Shown here: piece by piece, positions 10,439 through 19,048 of the stretch
Layout of the letters: each line of letters begins with the position of its first letter
Numbering within the stretch: the stretch's first letter is position 1
DNA from: Anaerolineae bacterium
GTDB taxonomy: Bacteria > Chloroflexota > Anaerolineae > JAFGEY01
Reading direction: 5' to 3'
Assembly (NCBI GenBank): GCA_016929775.1
Contig: JAFGIE010000185.1
Coordinates: 1 to 24,078 of the forward strand
DNA: 24,078 nucleotides
The notes under the pieces: model-generated
The model's database searches: none
What the model was told of the DNA's origin: nothing
Seen by the model: the letters and a program-made list of their open reading frames with translations, nothing else
Translations under genes and position numbers: made by a program

Positions 10439-11563
10439 ATGCGCGTTGTCGATCGTGGCGTCGTATATGACGCCTCCCAGGCGCCGGCGTGCGCGCGCTA
10501 TGCCTCGTTCACTGCGCTGACGGCGCTGTCTGATGGGGCGTTGGTCGTGGCCTTTCGCGTCGGCAGCACCAAGGATGCCCCCGACGAGGATCTGCGCGTC
10601 ATGCGGAGCGTGGATCTCGGCGCGACGTGGGAGATGCTCTGGGCGGGGTTTGCCGATCTGCCGCCGGGCAGCGGGTGGCGCGTGCGGAGCGGGGGGCTGA
10701 CCGAGATCGGCCCGGGCAGCGGGATCGGCGTGTTCAACACTTTCGATCGCTCGAACCCCGCCCTGCCGCTGGCGAACCCCGAGACGCAGGGCACACTCCC
10801 ATCGCGCCTGTACGTCGCCGAGTGCGACGACTGGCGTGCCTGGCGCGCGCTGCGCGAGGTGCCGCTCACGCCACACACCGGGGCGTTGACCGGGCGCATC
10901 CTGCTCCTGCGCGACGACACGCTGGCGCTGCCCTACGAGTCGTGGAAGGGATACGACGACCGGAGCCCCGGCGCGCATCACGCCTGCCTGCTCCTTTCGC
11001 CGGACGGCGGGCAGACCTGGCGCGGTCCGGTGGTCGTGGCCCACGATGCGGCAGGCAGGCTGCTCTTCTGGGACCAGCGTCTGTGCGTCCACCCACGTCA
11101 TGGGCGGATGACGGCGATGTTCTGGACGCACGACCGGCAGGCGGAACGGGATGTCCCCATCCACATCGCCTGGGGGACTGCGGATGGCGTGAGGTGGAGC
11201 GCGCCGCACGCGACCGGCATCGCCGGTCAGATCTGCACGCCGCTCTACTTGGAAGATGGGCGGCTCTTTGCAGCCTACGTGCACCGGCACAGCCCGCCCA
11301 GCCTGCGCGCGGTGCTGAGCGCGGATGACGGGCAGACGTGGGACCTGGACGGCGAGCTGGTCTTTTATGCCAAGGCGTTGGCGCGCCAGGAATCGGGCAT
11401 GCAGGGAAGACGGGATTTCGGCGACTACTGGGCCGACATGAACATCTGGACCTTTGGGCACCCGAGTGCGGCGCAGCTTGCCAGTGGCGAGGTGATGGTC
11501 GCCTACTATGCCGGGGACGAGGCGGCGCTGAGCGTTCACTGGGTGAGGATCGACCTCGCCTGA
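10439..11563 (+). CDS. BNR-repeat / sialidase-like six-bladed propeller protein
   Basis: The 374-residue protein contains three clear Asp-box (BNR) motifs, S-x-D-x-G-x-T-W: residues 57-64 (SVDLGATW), 187-194 (SPDGGQTW) and 294-301 (SADDGQTW). These mark the sialidase superfamily propeller. An Arg typical of the first blade (F-R-V-G, R40) is present, but a complete sialidase Arg triad and Tyr/Glu pair cannot be assigned with certainty. No signal peptide is visible, so it is probably cytoplasmic. The ATG follows GGAG (10427-10430) by eight bases, and the gene begins 13 bases after the preceding stop. It may be an exo-glycosidase or a lyase-like enzyme acting on the imported substrate before deacetylation by the NagA-like enzyme. 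Confidence 0.85.
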   Translation: MRVVDRGVVYDASQAPACARYASFTALTALSDGALVVAFRVGSTKDAPDEDLRVMRSVDLGATWEMLWAGFADLPPGSGWRVRSGGLTEIGPGSGIGVFNTFDRSNPALPLANPETQGTLPSRLYVAECDDWRAWRALREVPLTPHTGALTGRILLLRDDTLALPYESWKGYDDRSPGAHHACLLLSPDGGQTWRGPVVVAHDAAGRLLFWDQRLCVHPRHGRMTAMFWTHDRQAERDVPIHIAWGTADGVRWSAPHATGIAGQICTPLYLEDGRLFAAYVHRHSPPSLRAVLSADDGQTWDLDGELVFYAKALARQESGMQGRRDFGDYWADMNIWTFGHPSAAQLASGEVMVAYYAGDEAALSVHWVRIDLA

Positions 11564-11595
11564 CACAGATCGACACGATGGAGGGAGACCGTACC

Positions 11596-12948
11596 ATGGG
11601 CGATTCGGAAGCACATGTGCGCGAGATCGGTTCGCGACGAGAGCTGTTCTGCGATCGCTGGCTGATCGACAAGACCGATCGGGCTGACCTGCGGCTTCAC
11701 CACCCTGCGCCGCAAGAGATCGCGCTCCCCTTTGACAGGCCTTGGGAGGGACCGATCTCGTTCTACGTTACTATCCTCGAATATGAAGGCGAGGTGCGTG
11801 CCTATTACCGAGGCTGGCAGGGCGAGGGGACCCGCAACGACTGCGTGGCTGTGGCGACCAGCCCCGACGGGATCGCCTGGACCCGTCCCACGCTGGGCCT
11901 GTACGAGTGGGAGGGCTCGCGCGAGAACAACATCTGCTGGGTGGGCGAGGGCGCGCACGCCTTTTCCCCCTTTGTGGACGCCAATCCGGCAGCCACAGCG
12001 GTGCAGCGTTTCAAAGCGCTGGCGCCGATGCGCGGCAAGGGACGCAGGGGCCTCCTCCCCTTTGCCTCTGCGGATGGCTACCGGTGGACCATGCTCCAGC
12101 AGGATCCGGTGATCACCGACGGGGCGTTTGATTCGCAAAACCTGGCCTACTGGGACAGCCTGCGCGGGCACTATGTGGCTTTCTATCGCGACTTCAAGGA
12201 CGGGGTGCGCGACATCAAGGTCAGCACTTCCGACGACATGCTGCATTGGGCCGAGGGAAAGTGGCTCGAGTATGGCAGCGCCCCACGGGAGCATTTCTAC
12301 ACCAACGCCACGATCAGCTACCCCCGCGCGCCGCACATCTACATGGCCTTTCCCAAGCGCTTCGTGCCCGACCGCAAGGTCGTTCCCGAGCACCCCAGCG
12401 CCGGGCTGAGCGACGGCGTGTTCATGACCAGCCGTGATGGGCTGCACTGGGACCGGACGTTCACCGAGGCGTTTCTGCGCCCGGGTCGGGACCGGAACAA
12501 CTGGACCGAGCGCAACATGGGCATTGCTTGGGGGATCGTCCAGACGGCGTGCGACGAGCTCTCGATCTACTGGGTCGAGAACTACCGCCACCCGACGTGC
12601 CGCCTGCGCCGGGGCACGCTGCGCGTGGACGGCTTTGCGTCCGTGTACGCCGGGTGTGGAGGCGGTGAGCTGATCACCCACCCGCTCCGTTTCGAGGGGC
12701 GTGCCCTGACGCTCAACTATGCTACCTCGGCGGCGGGCAGCGTGCGCGTCGAGCTGCAGGATGCACAGGGCAGGCCCCTGGCGGGCCGATCGCTGCAGGC
12801 GTGCGACGAGATCTACGGAGACGAGATCGAGCGCACGGTGACCTGGGGCGGGAGCGCCGACTTGGCTCCGTGGGCGGGACAGGCGGTGCGCGTGCGCCTG
12901 GCGCTCAAGGACGCCGACGTGTACGCCCTCCGTTTCCACGGGGAGTGA
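11596..12948 (+). CDS. Second beta-propeller glycosidase-like protein
   Basis: The ATG at 11596 is chosen because GGAGGGA (11580-11586) is well spaced; an in-frame ATG at 11578 would add six residues. The 450-residue protein has the same overall plan as the gene at 2064: blades with S-P-D-G-I-A-W, S-A/T-x-D-x-x-H-W and S-R-D-G-L-H-W, the phrase P-T-L-G-L-Y followed by N-N-I-C, and a C-terminal beta-sandwich of about 90 residues. It lacks a signal peptide. The FFRDF-like segment Y-R-D-F-K-D and the GRDRNNWTERN segment are candidate active-site loops, but this is a guess. Both proteins are probably intracellular glycosidases or binding propellers of an uncharacterised family related to GH32/GH43. 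Confidence 0.8.
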   Translation: MGDSEAHVREIGSRRELFCDRWLIDKTDRADLRLHHPAPQEIALPFDRPWEGPISFYVTILEYEGEVRAYYRGWQGEGTRNDCVAVATSPDGIAWTRPTLGLYEWEGSRENNICWVGEGAHAFSPFVDANPAATAVQRFKALAPMRGKGRRGLLPFASADGYRWTMLQQDPVITDGAFDSQNLAYWDSLRGHYVAFYRDFKDGVRDIKVSTSDDMLHWAEGKWLEYGSAPREHFYTNATISYPRAPHIYMAFPKRFVPDRKVVPEHPSAGLSDGVFMTSRDGLHWDRTFTEAFLRPGRDRNNWTERNMGIAWGIVQTACDELSIYWVENYRHPTCRLRRGTLRVDGFASVYAGCGGGELITHPLRFEGRALTLNYATSAAGSVRVELQDAQGRPLAGRSLQACDEIYGDEIERTVTWGGSADLAPWAGQAVRVRLALKDADVYALRFHGE

Positions 12949-12956
12949 GGAGTCCC

Positions 12957-14123
12957 ATGCACCACCAGAGCACGCTCTGCGTCCGCGGGGGGCAGGTGCT
13001 CCTGCCAGATGGCACGCTGCGCCGGCTCGACGTGCGCGTCGTGGGGGGGCGCATCGCCGAGATCGGCCCTCACCTCGAGGGGGATGCCCCGATCGACGCC
13101 GCCGGGGGCCTGGTCCTGCCTGGGCTGATCGACCTGCACACCCACGGCATCCGCGAGGTGTCCACCGAGGCGGGCGCGCTGACCGAGTATGCGGCGATCG
13201 AGGCCAGTCGGGGTACGACGACCTTTTACCCCACGCTGTTTGGCCCGCCCGAGGCGAGCGCTGAGCACATGCGCCGCCACCGGCGCGACACAGACGAGCT
13301 CGCGCGCGTGCCGCAGGTCGCCGGCTTTCGCCTCGAGTCGCCCTACTTGGCACAGACGGGTGCCGGGGTATCGCGCGACCTGGCGCCAATCAGTCCTGCG
13401 ACCACGGATGAACTGCTGGCTGCGGGCGGCGGGCACGTCCGCATCTGGGACGTATCGCCCGAGCTGGAGGGCGCGCCGGCGCTGATCCGCCAGCTCTCTG
13501 CCCGCGGGATCGTGTGCAGCATCGCGCACACCCAGGCGACGATCGATCAGGCGCGCGCGGCGGTTGATGCCGGAGCTCGGTTGGTGACCCACCTGTTCGA
13601 CACGTTTGTCGTGCCACAGATGACGGACCCAGGCGTCTATCCCGCCGGGCTGACCGACTATTTACTGATCGAGGATCGCGTGACGTGCGAGATCATCTGC
13701 GACGGCACGCACGTGCACCCGTTGCTGGTCGAGAAGACGTTCCGCTGCAAGCCTGAGGGTGGGCTCGTGTGTGTCACCGACAGCAACTACGGCGCGGGAC
13801 TGCCCCTCGGGCGATACACGCTGCCCGGCAGCTGGGGGGAGGTGCAGATCGATGGTCCCAACAACGGCGTGCGCCAGGTGGCCCGTGGAATGGGGTTGGC
13901 GGGGAGCGCGCTGACGCCGATCGATGGCTTCCGCAATCTGCTGCGCCTCTTTGGCAAGGACCTGGCTACCGCGAGCCGCGCCTGGTCGGGCAGCCCCGCG
14001 CGCCTGATGGGGCTGAACAAGGGGCAGATCGCGGTCGGCAGAGACGGTGACTTGATCGTGCTGGACCAAGACCTAGAACTGCGGTACACGGTCGTTCGGG
14101 GAGAGGTCGTACACCAGGCCTAA
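12957..14123 (+). CDS. NagA-like N-acetyl-amino-sugar (phosphate) deacetylase, amidohydrolase superfamily
   Basis: The 388-residue protein has all the landmarks of N-acetylglucosamine-6-phosphate deacetylase. H61-T-H63 follows the PGLIDLHTHG strand, the metal-ligand E127 is in FRLESPYL (NagA usually has H-L-E-G-P-F), H191 is in SIAHT, H212 is in THLFD, and H252 is in CDGTHVHP. The catalytic Asp is D275 in VTDSN. Small N- and C-terminal beta domains are present. The expected reaction removes an acetyl group from an N-acetylated amino sugar or its phosphate. The changed E-S-P-Y and N-Y-G-A-G-L segments near the substrate pocket suggest a substrate other than plain GlcNAc-6-P. GAGGAG (12947-12952) overlaps the preceding stop, with the ATG four bases on. 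The kinase and NagB-like protein follow immediately. Confidence 0.88.
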   Translation: MHHQSTLCVRGGQVLLPDGTLRRLDVRVVGGRIAEIGPHLEGDAPIDAAGGLVLPGLIDLHTHGIREVSTEAGALTEYAAIEASRGTTTFYPTLFGPPEASAEHMRRHRRDTDELARVPQVAGFRLESPYLAQTGAGVSRDLAPISPATTDELLAAGGGHVRIWDVSPELEGAPALIRQLSARGIVCSIAHTQATIDQARAAVDAGARLVTHLFDTFVVPQMTDPGVYPAGLTDYLLIEDRVTCEIICDGTHVHPLLVEKTFRCKPEGGLVCVTDSNYGAGLPLGRYTLPGSWGEVQIDGPNNGVRQVARGMGLAGSALTPIDGFRNLLRLFGKDLATASRAWSGSPARLMGLNKGQIAVGRDGDLIVLDQDLELRYTVVRGEVVHQA

Positions 14124-14185
14124 GGGTTGGACGGGCCATTCGCAGCGCAAGGGCGGAAGGGCTGGAGCTGGCAGAGGAGCAGAAG

Positions 14186-15655
14186 GTGGAGACGCTGTTA
14201 GGCATCGACCTGGGCACCACCGGCATCAAGGCAGCTGTCTGCTCGCCGGGGGGAGACGTCCTCGGCGAAGCCTATCTCGAGTACCCGCTGATCAAGCCCT
14301 CGCCGGGCGTGGTCGAACAGGACGCCGACCTGTGGTGGGCGCTGACTCGGGAGGCCATCCGCCGGGCGCTGCGGGAGGGTGGGGTGGACGGGAGCACCGT
14401 CCGCGCCCTGGGCGTTAGCTCGCAGGGGATCTCGTTCGTGCCGGTGGATGCCCACGGACGCACGCTGGATAAGGCGATCAGCTGGCTCGATACACGCGCG
14501 ATCGCCGAAACAGAGGCCATCCGCCAGCGTTACTCCGACGCCGCGCTGTTCGGCATCACCGGCAAGCGGGCTGCGCCCTCTTATGTCCTTCCCAAGCTGC
14601 TCTGGCTGCGCGCCCACCGTCTGGATCTGGTCGCAGCCACGAGCAAGTACCTCATGGGGCACGACTATATCGTGCTCAAGCTCTGCGGCCAATCCGCCAC
14701 CGATCACTCGATGGCTGGCGGGACGATGCTGTATGACCTGGCTCGCGGCGATTGGAGTCCCGAGCTGCTGGCGGCTTTTGGCATCGACCGGGCGCAACTG
14801 CCCGAGGTCCGCTGGTCAGGCACGCCGCTGGGGACGCTCATCCCTGCGGTCGCCGCCGAGCTGGGGCTGGGCGAGGATACGGTCGTCGTCGTGGGCGGGC
14901 AGGACCAGAAATGCGCCGCCCTGGGCGCACACATCCGCCCCGGGGTGGCGACGGTCTCTTTGGGCACAGCGTCCGCCATATCCTGCCTGACCGAACGTCC
15001 GGTGCTCGACGCGCAGCGCCGCATCCCCACTTTTCCCTTTGTCGTGCCCGGCTACTGGGATCTGGAGGGCGTGGTGGGCACTGCGGGTGGCGCACTGCGC
15101 TGGCTGCGCGATACGCTCTTCCCGGGCAGCGCCTATGACGAGCTGAACGGGTGGGCAGCTGCATCTGAGCCGGGGGCGAACGGCGTGCGCTTTTACCCGC
15201 ACCTGTCCGGCGCCGGCAGCCCGCACTGGCGCGCGGACGTGTGGGGTGCGTGGACCGGGCTCAGCCTCTCTGCGGGCGCTGGCGACTTGGTGCGCAGCGT
15301 GCTGGAAGGCGTCGCGTTTCAGATCAGGTACAACCTGGACGTGATGCGGGACATGGGCCTGCAGGTGGACGAGCTGGTCCTCTTTGGCGGCGGCGCGCAG
15401 AGCCCGTTGTGGGCGCGGATCCTGAGCGACGTGGCAGACATGCCGCTGACGGTGAGCGGGATGGTGGACGTCGCCAACTGGGGCGCTTGTCTACTTGCCG
15501 GGATCGGCGCCGGGCTGTTCGAGGGAGGCTTTGCCGGGCTGCCGCAGGACCGCAAGAGGGAGGGCGACCGCATGCAGCCGCAGCCCGCAGCGGTAGCCCG
15601 ATATCGAGAGATCTATTGCGCCTACCGTGCGCAAGAGGCCAAGCTGCTCGCCTGA
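14186..15655 (+). CDS. FGGY-family carbohydrate kinase (xylulokinase-like)
   Basis: The 489-residue protein is full length for FGGY kinases. It starts with the phosphate-1 loop GIDLGTTGIKAAV (6-18), has SWLDTRA (99-105) at the sugar site, and the catalytic Asp D240 in GGQDQKCAALGA. The C-terminal ATPase half includes the GGAQSPLW segment. FGGY kinases phosphorylate xylulose, fuculose, gluconate, erythrulose and other polyols or keto sugars; the exact sugar cannot be read here. The GTG start has GAGGAG (14174-14179) six bases upstream. Its position between NagA-like and NagB-like genes suggests it makes the phosphorylated substrate for one of them, an arrangement unlike the usual nag pathway, which relies on a PTS or ROK kinase. 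Confidence 0.92.
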   Translation: METLLGIDLGTTGIKAAVCSPGGDVLGEAYLEYPLIKPSPGVVEQDADLWWALTREAIRRALREGGVDGSTVRALGVSSQGISFVPVDAHGRTLDKAISWLDTRAIAETEAIRQRYSDAALFGITGKRAAPSYVLPKLLWLRAHRLDLVAATSKYLMGHDYIVLKLCGQSATDHSMAGGTMLYDLARGDWSPELLAAFGIDRAQLPEVRWSGTPLGTLIPAVAAELGLGEDTVVVVGGQDQKCAALGAHIRPGVATVSLGTASAISCLTERPVLDAQRRIPTFPFVVPGYWDLEGVVGTAGGALRWLRDTLFPGSAYDELNGWAAASEPGANGVRFYPHLSGAGSPHWRADVWGAWTGLSLSAGAGDLVRSVLEGVAFQIRYNLDVMRDMGLQVDELVLFGGGAQSPLWARILSDVADMPLTVSGMVDVANWGACLLAGIGAGLFEGGFAGLPQDRKREGDRMQPQPAAVARYREIYCAYRAQEAKLLA

Positions 15656-15750
15656 GGGCGGGCGGGACGTGCGCCGGCAAGGGACGACGCGGAGGCACTC
15701 TGCCGGAACGGTGTGCGTGGTGCCACCTATGCTTTGCAGGAGGATGTGAC

Positions 15751-16701
15751 ATGAAGGGCGGCTTTGATTTCAGCTTTCCGTACAAGCCCAGCAAGTGGGT
15801 CCCCTTTCGCGACCAGGAGGTATTGGAGCGCGTGCGCCGGATCACGCGCGACGAGATCGCCGAGCACCCGAATCCCGACTTTCGCATCCAGGTCGTGCCC
15901 GACGCGGACGTCGAGTGGATCTGGGTGACCGACATGTTCTATCGCATCAAGGCGGCGGCGGACGCCGGCGAGCGAGTGGTGCTGATCCTGCCCAACCCTG
16001 CGCCGACCTATCGCCACGTTGCCCGGCTGATCAACCAGTTCCAGGTCGACTGCTCCAAGCTGTGGGTCTTTGCCATGGACGAATATGCCAATGACGAAGG
16101 CGTGATCGCGCCCCCGACCTGGAAGCACGGGTTCATGTATGCCATGATGGACTATCTCTACTACCGGATCGACGCGGATCTGCGCCCCCCGGCGCGGCAG
16201 TTCATGGGTCCGAGCAATGCCAACATTGCCGAGTATGGCAAGATGATCGCCGATATGGGCGGGGCGGACATGTGCTACAGCGGTCCGGGATGGACGGGCC
16301 ACCTGGCGTTCATCGAGCCGGACGCCCCCGAGTTCGCGGCGGAGAGCCTGGAAGAGTGGAAGCAGATGGGCCCGCGGGTCGTGACGCTCAGTCCCTTCAC
16401 CCTGGCCCAAAACTCGCTCTACGGCGGGTTCGGCATGAGCGGCGACCTTTCCATGGTGCCTCCGATGGCGGCGACGATCGGCCCGGCGGAGGTCATCGGC
16501 GCCAAGAACCGGATCGACTTTCACTCGCTGACCGTACACGGCACGGCGACGAGCTGGCAGCGGATGATGACCCGTCTTGTGACGCACGGTCCGGTCACGC
16601 CTCTCCTGCCGACGTCGATCCACCAGATCCTGCGCACGGACGTCTACATCTCCGAGACCGCCGCGCAGAACATCGAACCGGACTGGGAAAAGGGGTACTG
16701 A
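15751..16701 (+). CDS. NagB-like (glucosamine-6-phosphate isomerase/deaminase family) protein
   Basis: The 316-residue protein keeps the NagB framework. V-F-A-M-D110-E-Y matches the NMDEY motif with the proton-transfer Asp (Asp72 of E. coli NagB), and G-P-G-W-T182-G-H184-L-A-F-I-E189-P matches the ring-opening motif D-G-H-I-A-F-N-E. The Asp of that motif (Asp141 in E. coli) is Thr here (codon 16294-16296), while His and Glu are kept. A 60-residue N-terminal extension, rich in aromatics (FDFSFPYKPSKW), is not usual for NagB. It could be a deaminase/isomerase with altered mechanism, or a binding relative. AGGAGG (15738-15743) sits seven bases before the ATG. The stop overlaps the next start as TGATG. 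Confidence 0.82.
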   Translation: MKGGFDFSFPYKPSKWVPFRDQEVLERVRRITRDEIAEHPNPDFRIQVVPDADVEWIWVTDMFYRIKAAADAGERVVLILPNPAPTYRHVARLINQFQVDCSKLWVFAMDEYANDEGVIAPPTWKHGFMYAMMDYLYYRIDADLRPPARQFMGPSNANIAEYGKMIADMGGADMCYSGPGWTGHLAFIEPDAPEFAAESLEEWKQMGPRVVTLSPFTLAQNSLYGGFGMSGDLSMVPPMAATIGPAEVIGAKNRIDFHSLTVHGTATSWQRMMTRLVTHGPVTPLLPTSIHQILRTDVYISETAAQNIEPDWEKGY

Positions 16702-18020
16702 TGCACGAACTATGGGCAGGCGCAGCAGCAGCAGACATCTCGCCGCTGGATTCGCAATTCCTGTATGGCTACCCACATGTCGAGCGGTACAGCACGGGCA
16801 TCCACGACCCGCTGTTCAGCTCTGCGCTCTACCTGTCGGATGGGCAACACGAGGTGATGTTTGTCGCCAACGACATCATTTTCGTCTGCAAGACTGCCGC
16901 AGGACGGGTGCGCGCGCAGATCGCGGCAGCCACCGGTGTGCCGGCGGCGCAGATCATGGTCACCGCTACGCACACACACTCGGGCCCGATCACGGTTGAC
17001 TATGCGAGCAGCGAGGCAGACCCGATCGTGCCGCGCGCCGACCCCGCCTACCTGGCGCACATGGAGGGGCAGATCGTCCGTGCGGCGCAGGGCGCCTGGC
17101 GCAGCGCACGTCCCGCCGAGCTAGGGCTGCGGGTAGCCGACGCGACAGGCGTGGGCACCAACCGCCGCGACCCATCTGGTCCCGCCGATCCGGAGGTCCC
17201 GGTGTTGGTGGTCCGCGAGCGAGGCGGTGGCCCGCCGATCGCGTGCATGCTGGTCTATTCGATGCACCCCACCGTGCTGCACGAGGACTCGACGCTGGTG
17301 AGCGGAGACTTTCCTGCCATGGCGCGCCAGTATCTGCAAGAGCACGTGCTGGGCGCTGCCTGCCCAGTGCTCTATCACACCGGTCCAGCGGGCAACCAGA
17401 GCACACGCCACGTCGTCAAAGGCCAGACCTTTGACGAGGCGCGGCGCCTGGGCGAGATGCTGGGCCGCGCTGTCGAGGAGGCCATGACGCAGATCTCGTA
17501 CACCGAGGACATCGCTCTGTGGAGCGACCGACGCGAGATCGACCTGCCGCGGCGTACGTTCCCGCCTGTCGCCGAGGCGGAGCGCAAGCTGCAGGCGGCG
17601 GCAGCCCGGCTGACCCACCTGCAGCAGAGCGGCGCGGCGCGCGCCCGGACGCGCACGGCAGAGGTAGACTGGTTTGGCGCGGAAGAGACGCTGACCCTGG
17701 CCCGTGCCGCCGAGGAGGGGCGGATCGAGGCCCACTATGCGGGCTGCCTGCCCGCCGAAGTGCAGGTGATCCGGGTCGATGGGTGGTCGTTCGTGGGTTG
17801 GCCGGGCGAGGTCTTTGTCGAGTATGCCCTGGCGCTCAAGGCACGAGCGCAGGATGCGTACGTCATCTCGCTCGCCAACGGCGAGCTGCAGGGCTACATC
17901 GTGACGCCCGAAGCCGCGGCGGAAGGGGGGTACGAGGCTTCCAATGGCCTGTTCGACCCGCGCGCAGGCCAGTTGCTCGTCGACACAGCGCTCGATCTGC
18001 TGGGGCACACGCGTACATGA
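16701..18020 (+). CDS. Neutral/alkaline ceramidase-like (Zn-dependent) hydrolase
   Basis: The 439-residue protein resembles the N-terminal catalytic domain of neutral ceramidases. H91-T-H93-S-G-P is the first zinc-ligand motif, H189 is in YSMHPT, D203 is in SGDFP, and the later ligand candidates are the Glu of G-W-P-G-E and the Tyr of N-G-E-L-Q-G-Y. It lacks the signal peptide and the C-terminal immunoglobulin-like domain of secreted ceramidases, so it is probably cytoplasmic with a different amide substrate, for example an N-acyl amino sugar. Such shortened relatives occur in bacterial carbohydrate clusters. Its start overlaps the preceding stop (TGATG), showing tight coupling with the NagB-like gene. 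Amide hydrolysis is inferred from the family; the substrate is unknown. Confidence 0.82.
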   Translation: MHELWAGAAAADISPLDSQFLYGYPHVERYSTGIHDPLFSSALYLSDGQHEVMFVANDIIFVCKTAAGRVRAQIAAATGVPAAQIMVTATHTHSGPITVDYASSEADPIVPRADPAYLAHMEGQIVRAAQGAWRSARPAELGLRVADATGVGTNRRDPSGPADPEVPVLVVRERGGGPPIACMLVYSMHPTVLHEDSTLVSGDFPAMARQYLQEHVLGAACPVLYHTGPAGNQSTRHVVKGQTFDEARRLGEMLGRAVEEAMTQISYTEDIALWSDRREIDLPRRTFPPVAEAERKLQAAAARLTHLQQSGAARARTRTAEVDWFGAEETLTLARAAEEGRIEAHYAGCLPAEVQVIRVDGWSFVGWPGEVFVEYALALKARAQDAYVISLANGELQGYIVTPEAAAEGGYEASNGLFDPRAGQLLVDTALDLLGHTRT

Positions 18021-18095
18021 GCGGCGACGTCCACAGACGCCCACGCCGAGGATCGCCCTGGCGCCACGGTGGGTCGTAGCAAGAGAGAAGGCGCG

Positions 18096-19028
18096 ATGAG
18101 TGAACACATTTCCAGCGTCCCATTCTCGCGTCTGGTGGTGGGCACCGTCCAGTTTGGCCTGCCGTATGGCATCGCCAACCGGGTAGGACAGCCCTCGCTG
18201 GACCAAGTGTGCGAGATCTTGTCTTGCGCGGTGGAAGGGGGCGCCACGACGCTGGACACTGCCGCTGCGTATGGGGAGAGCGAGCAGGTGCTCGGGCGCG
18301 CGCTGCGCGCGATCGGCGCCCTGGACCAGGTGACCCTGATCAGCAAGGTGCGACAGGTCAAGTACATGGGGGACGAACCCACGTGGGCGAACGTGCGCCG
18401 CTGGCTGCGAGGATCCGTGCGCGCCTCGCTGGACAACCTGGACATCGAGTACTTGCCGCTGTGCCTCTTTCACGACACGGCGGATGTGGTCTATCTCGAG
18501 GAACTGCTCCAACTCAAGGAGGAGGGCCTGATCGGACACGTCGGGGCCTCTGTCTTTAGCCCGGAACAGCTTCCCAAAGTCCTGGACACAGAGGGCATCG
18601 AGGCGGTCCAGATCGCCGCCAGCATGCTCGACCAGCGCATCCTCCGCGCCGGGCTGCTCGACCAGGCTGTCGAAAGGGGGATCGCCGTCTTTGTGCGCAG
18701 CGTGTTCCTGCAGGGGCTGCTCGTCATGCCGGTCGACCAGATCCGGCCCGAGCTGCGCGCCGTGGCGCCGGTGCGCCACGCCTTGCAGCAAGTCTGCGAC
18801 CGTGCGGGGCTGACCATGCCGGAGATGGCTCTGCGGTACGGGCTGTCGATCCCGGGCGTGACCGGCGTGCTGACCGGCGTGGAGACGGCGGCACAGATGG
18901 CAGCCAACGTGTCCATCGCCGCGCGTGGCCCTCTCCCCGCGGACGTGGTCGCCGCGATCGACCGCGCCGTGCCCGACCTGCCTCACACGCTGCTCAACCC
19001 CTTCTACTGGCCCGGAGCGATGCGCTGA
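18096..19028 (+). CDS. Aldo/keto reductase
   Basis: The 310-residue barrel protein has the complete AKR tetrad: D54 and Y59 in LDTAAAYGESE, K84 in LISKV and H126 in LFHDT. The N-terminal V-G-T-V-Q-F-G-L-P-Y-G-I-A-N segment is typical of a subgroup found in sugar and polysaccharide gene clusters. AKRs use NADPH or NADH to interconvert carbonyls and alcohols; a sugar lactone or aldose substrate is likely from context. The ATG at 18096 is chosen; the upstream GAGAGAAG (18083-18090) is a weak ribosome site. The preceding gap of 75 bases contains no clear promoter or terminator. Confidence 0.9.
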   Translation: MSEHISSVPFSRLVVGTVQFGLPYGIANRVGQPSLDQVCEILSCAVEGGATTLDTAAAYGESEQVLGRALRAIGALDQVTLISKVRQVKYMGDEPTWANVRRWLRGSVRASLDNLDIEYLPLCLFHDTADVVYLEELLQLKEEGLIGHVGASVFSPEQLPKVLDTEGIEAVQIAASMLDQRILRAGLLDQAVERGIAVFVRSVFLQGLLVMPVDQIRPELRAVAPVRHALQQVCDRAGLTMPEMALRYGLSIPGVTGVLTGVETAAQMAANVSIAARGPLPADVVAAIDRAVPDLPHTLLNPFYWPGAMR

Positions 19029-19048
19029 CCAAGCTGGGAGGACAAGAG

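Noticed and set aside
11536..13389. Long minus-strand frame of 617 codons opposite the second propeller gene
   Set aside because: It is an antisense shadow of two convincing + strand genes with no domain or ribosome site.
17121..18986. Long minus-strand frame of 621 codons opposite the ceramidase-like and AKR genes
   Set aside because: High GC content opens antisense frames. The + strand frames carry complete family motifs, while this translation is rich in Arg/His/Gln with no recognisable domain.
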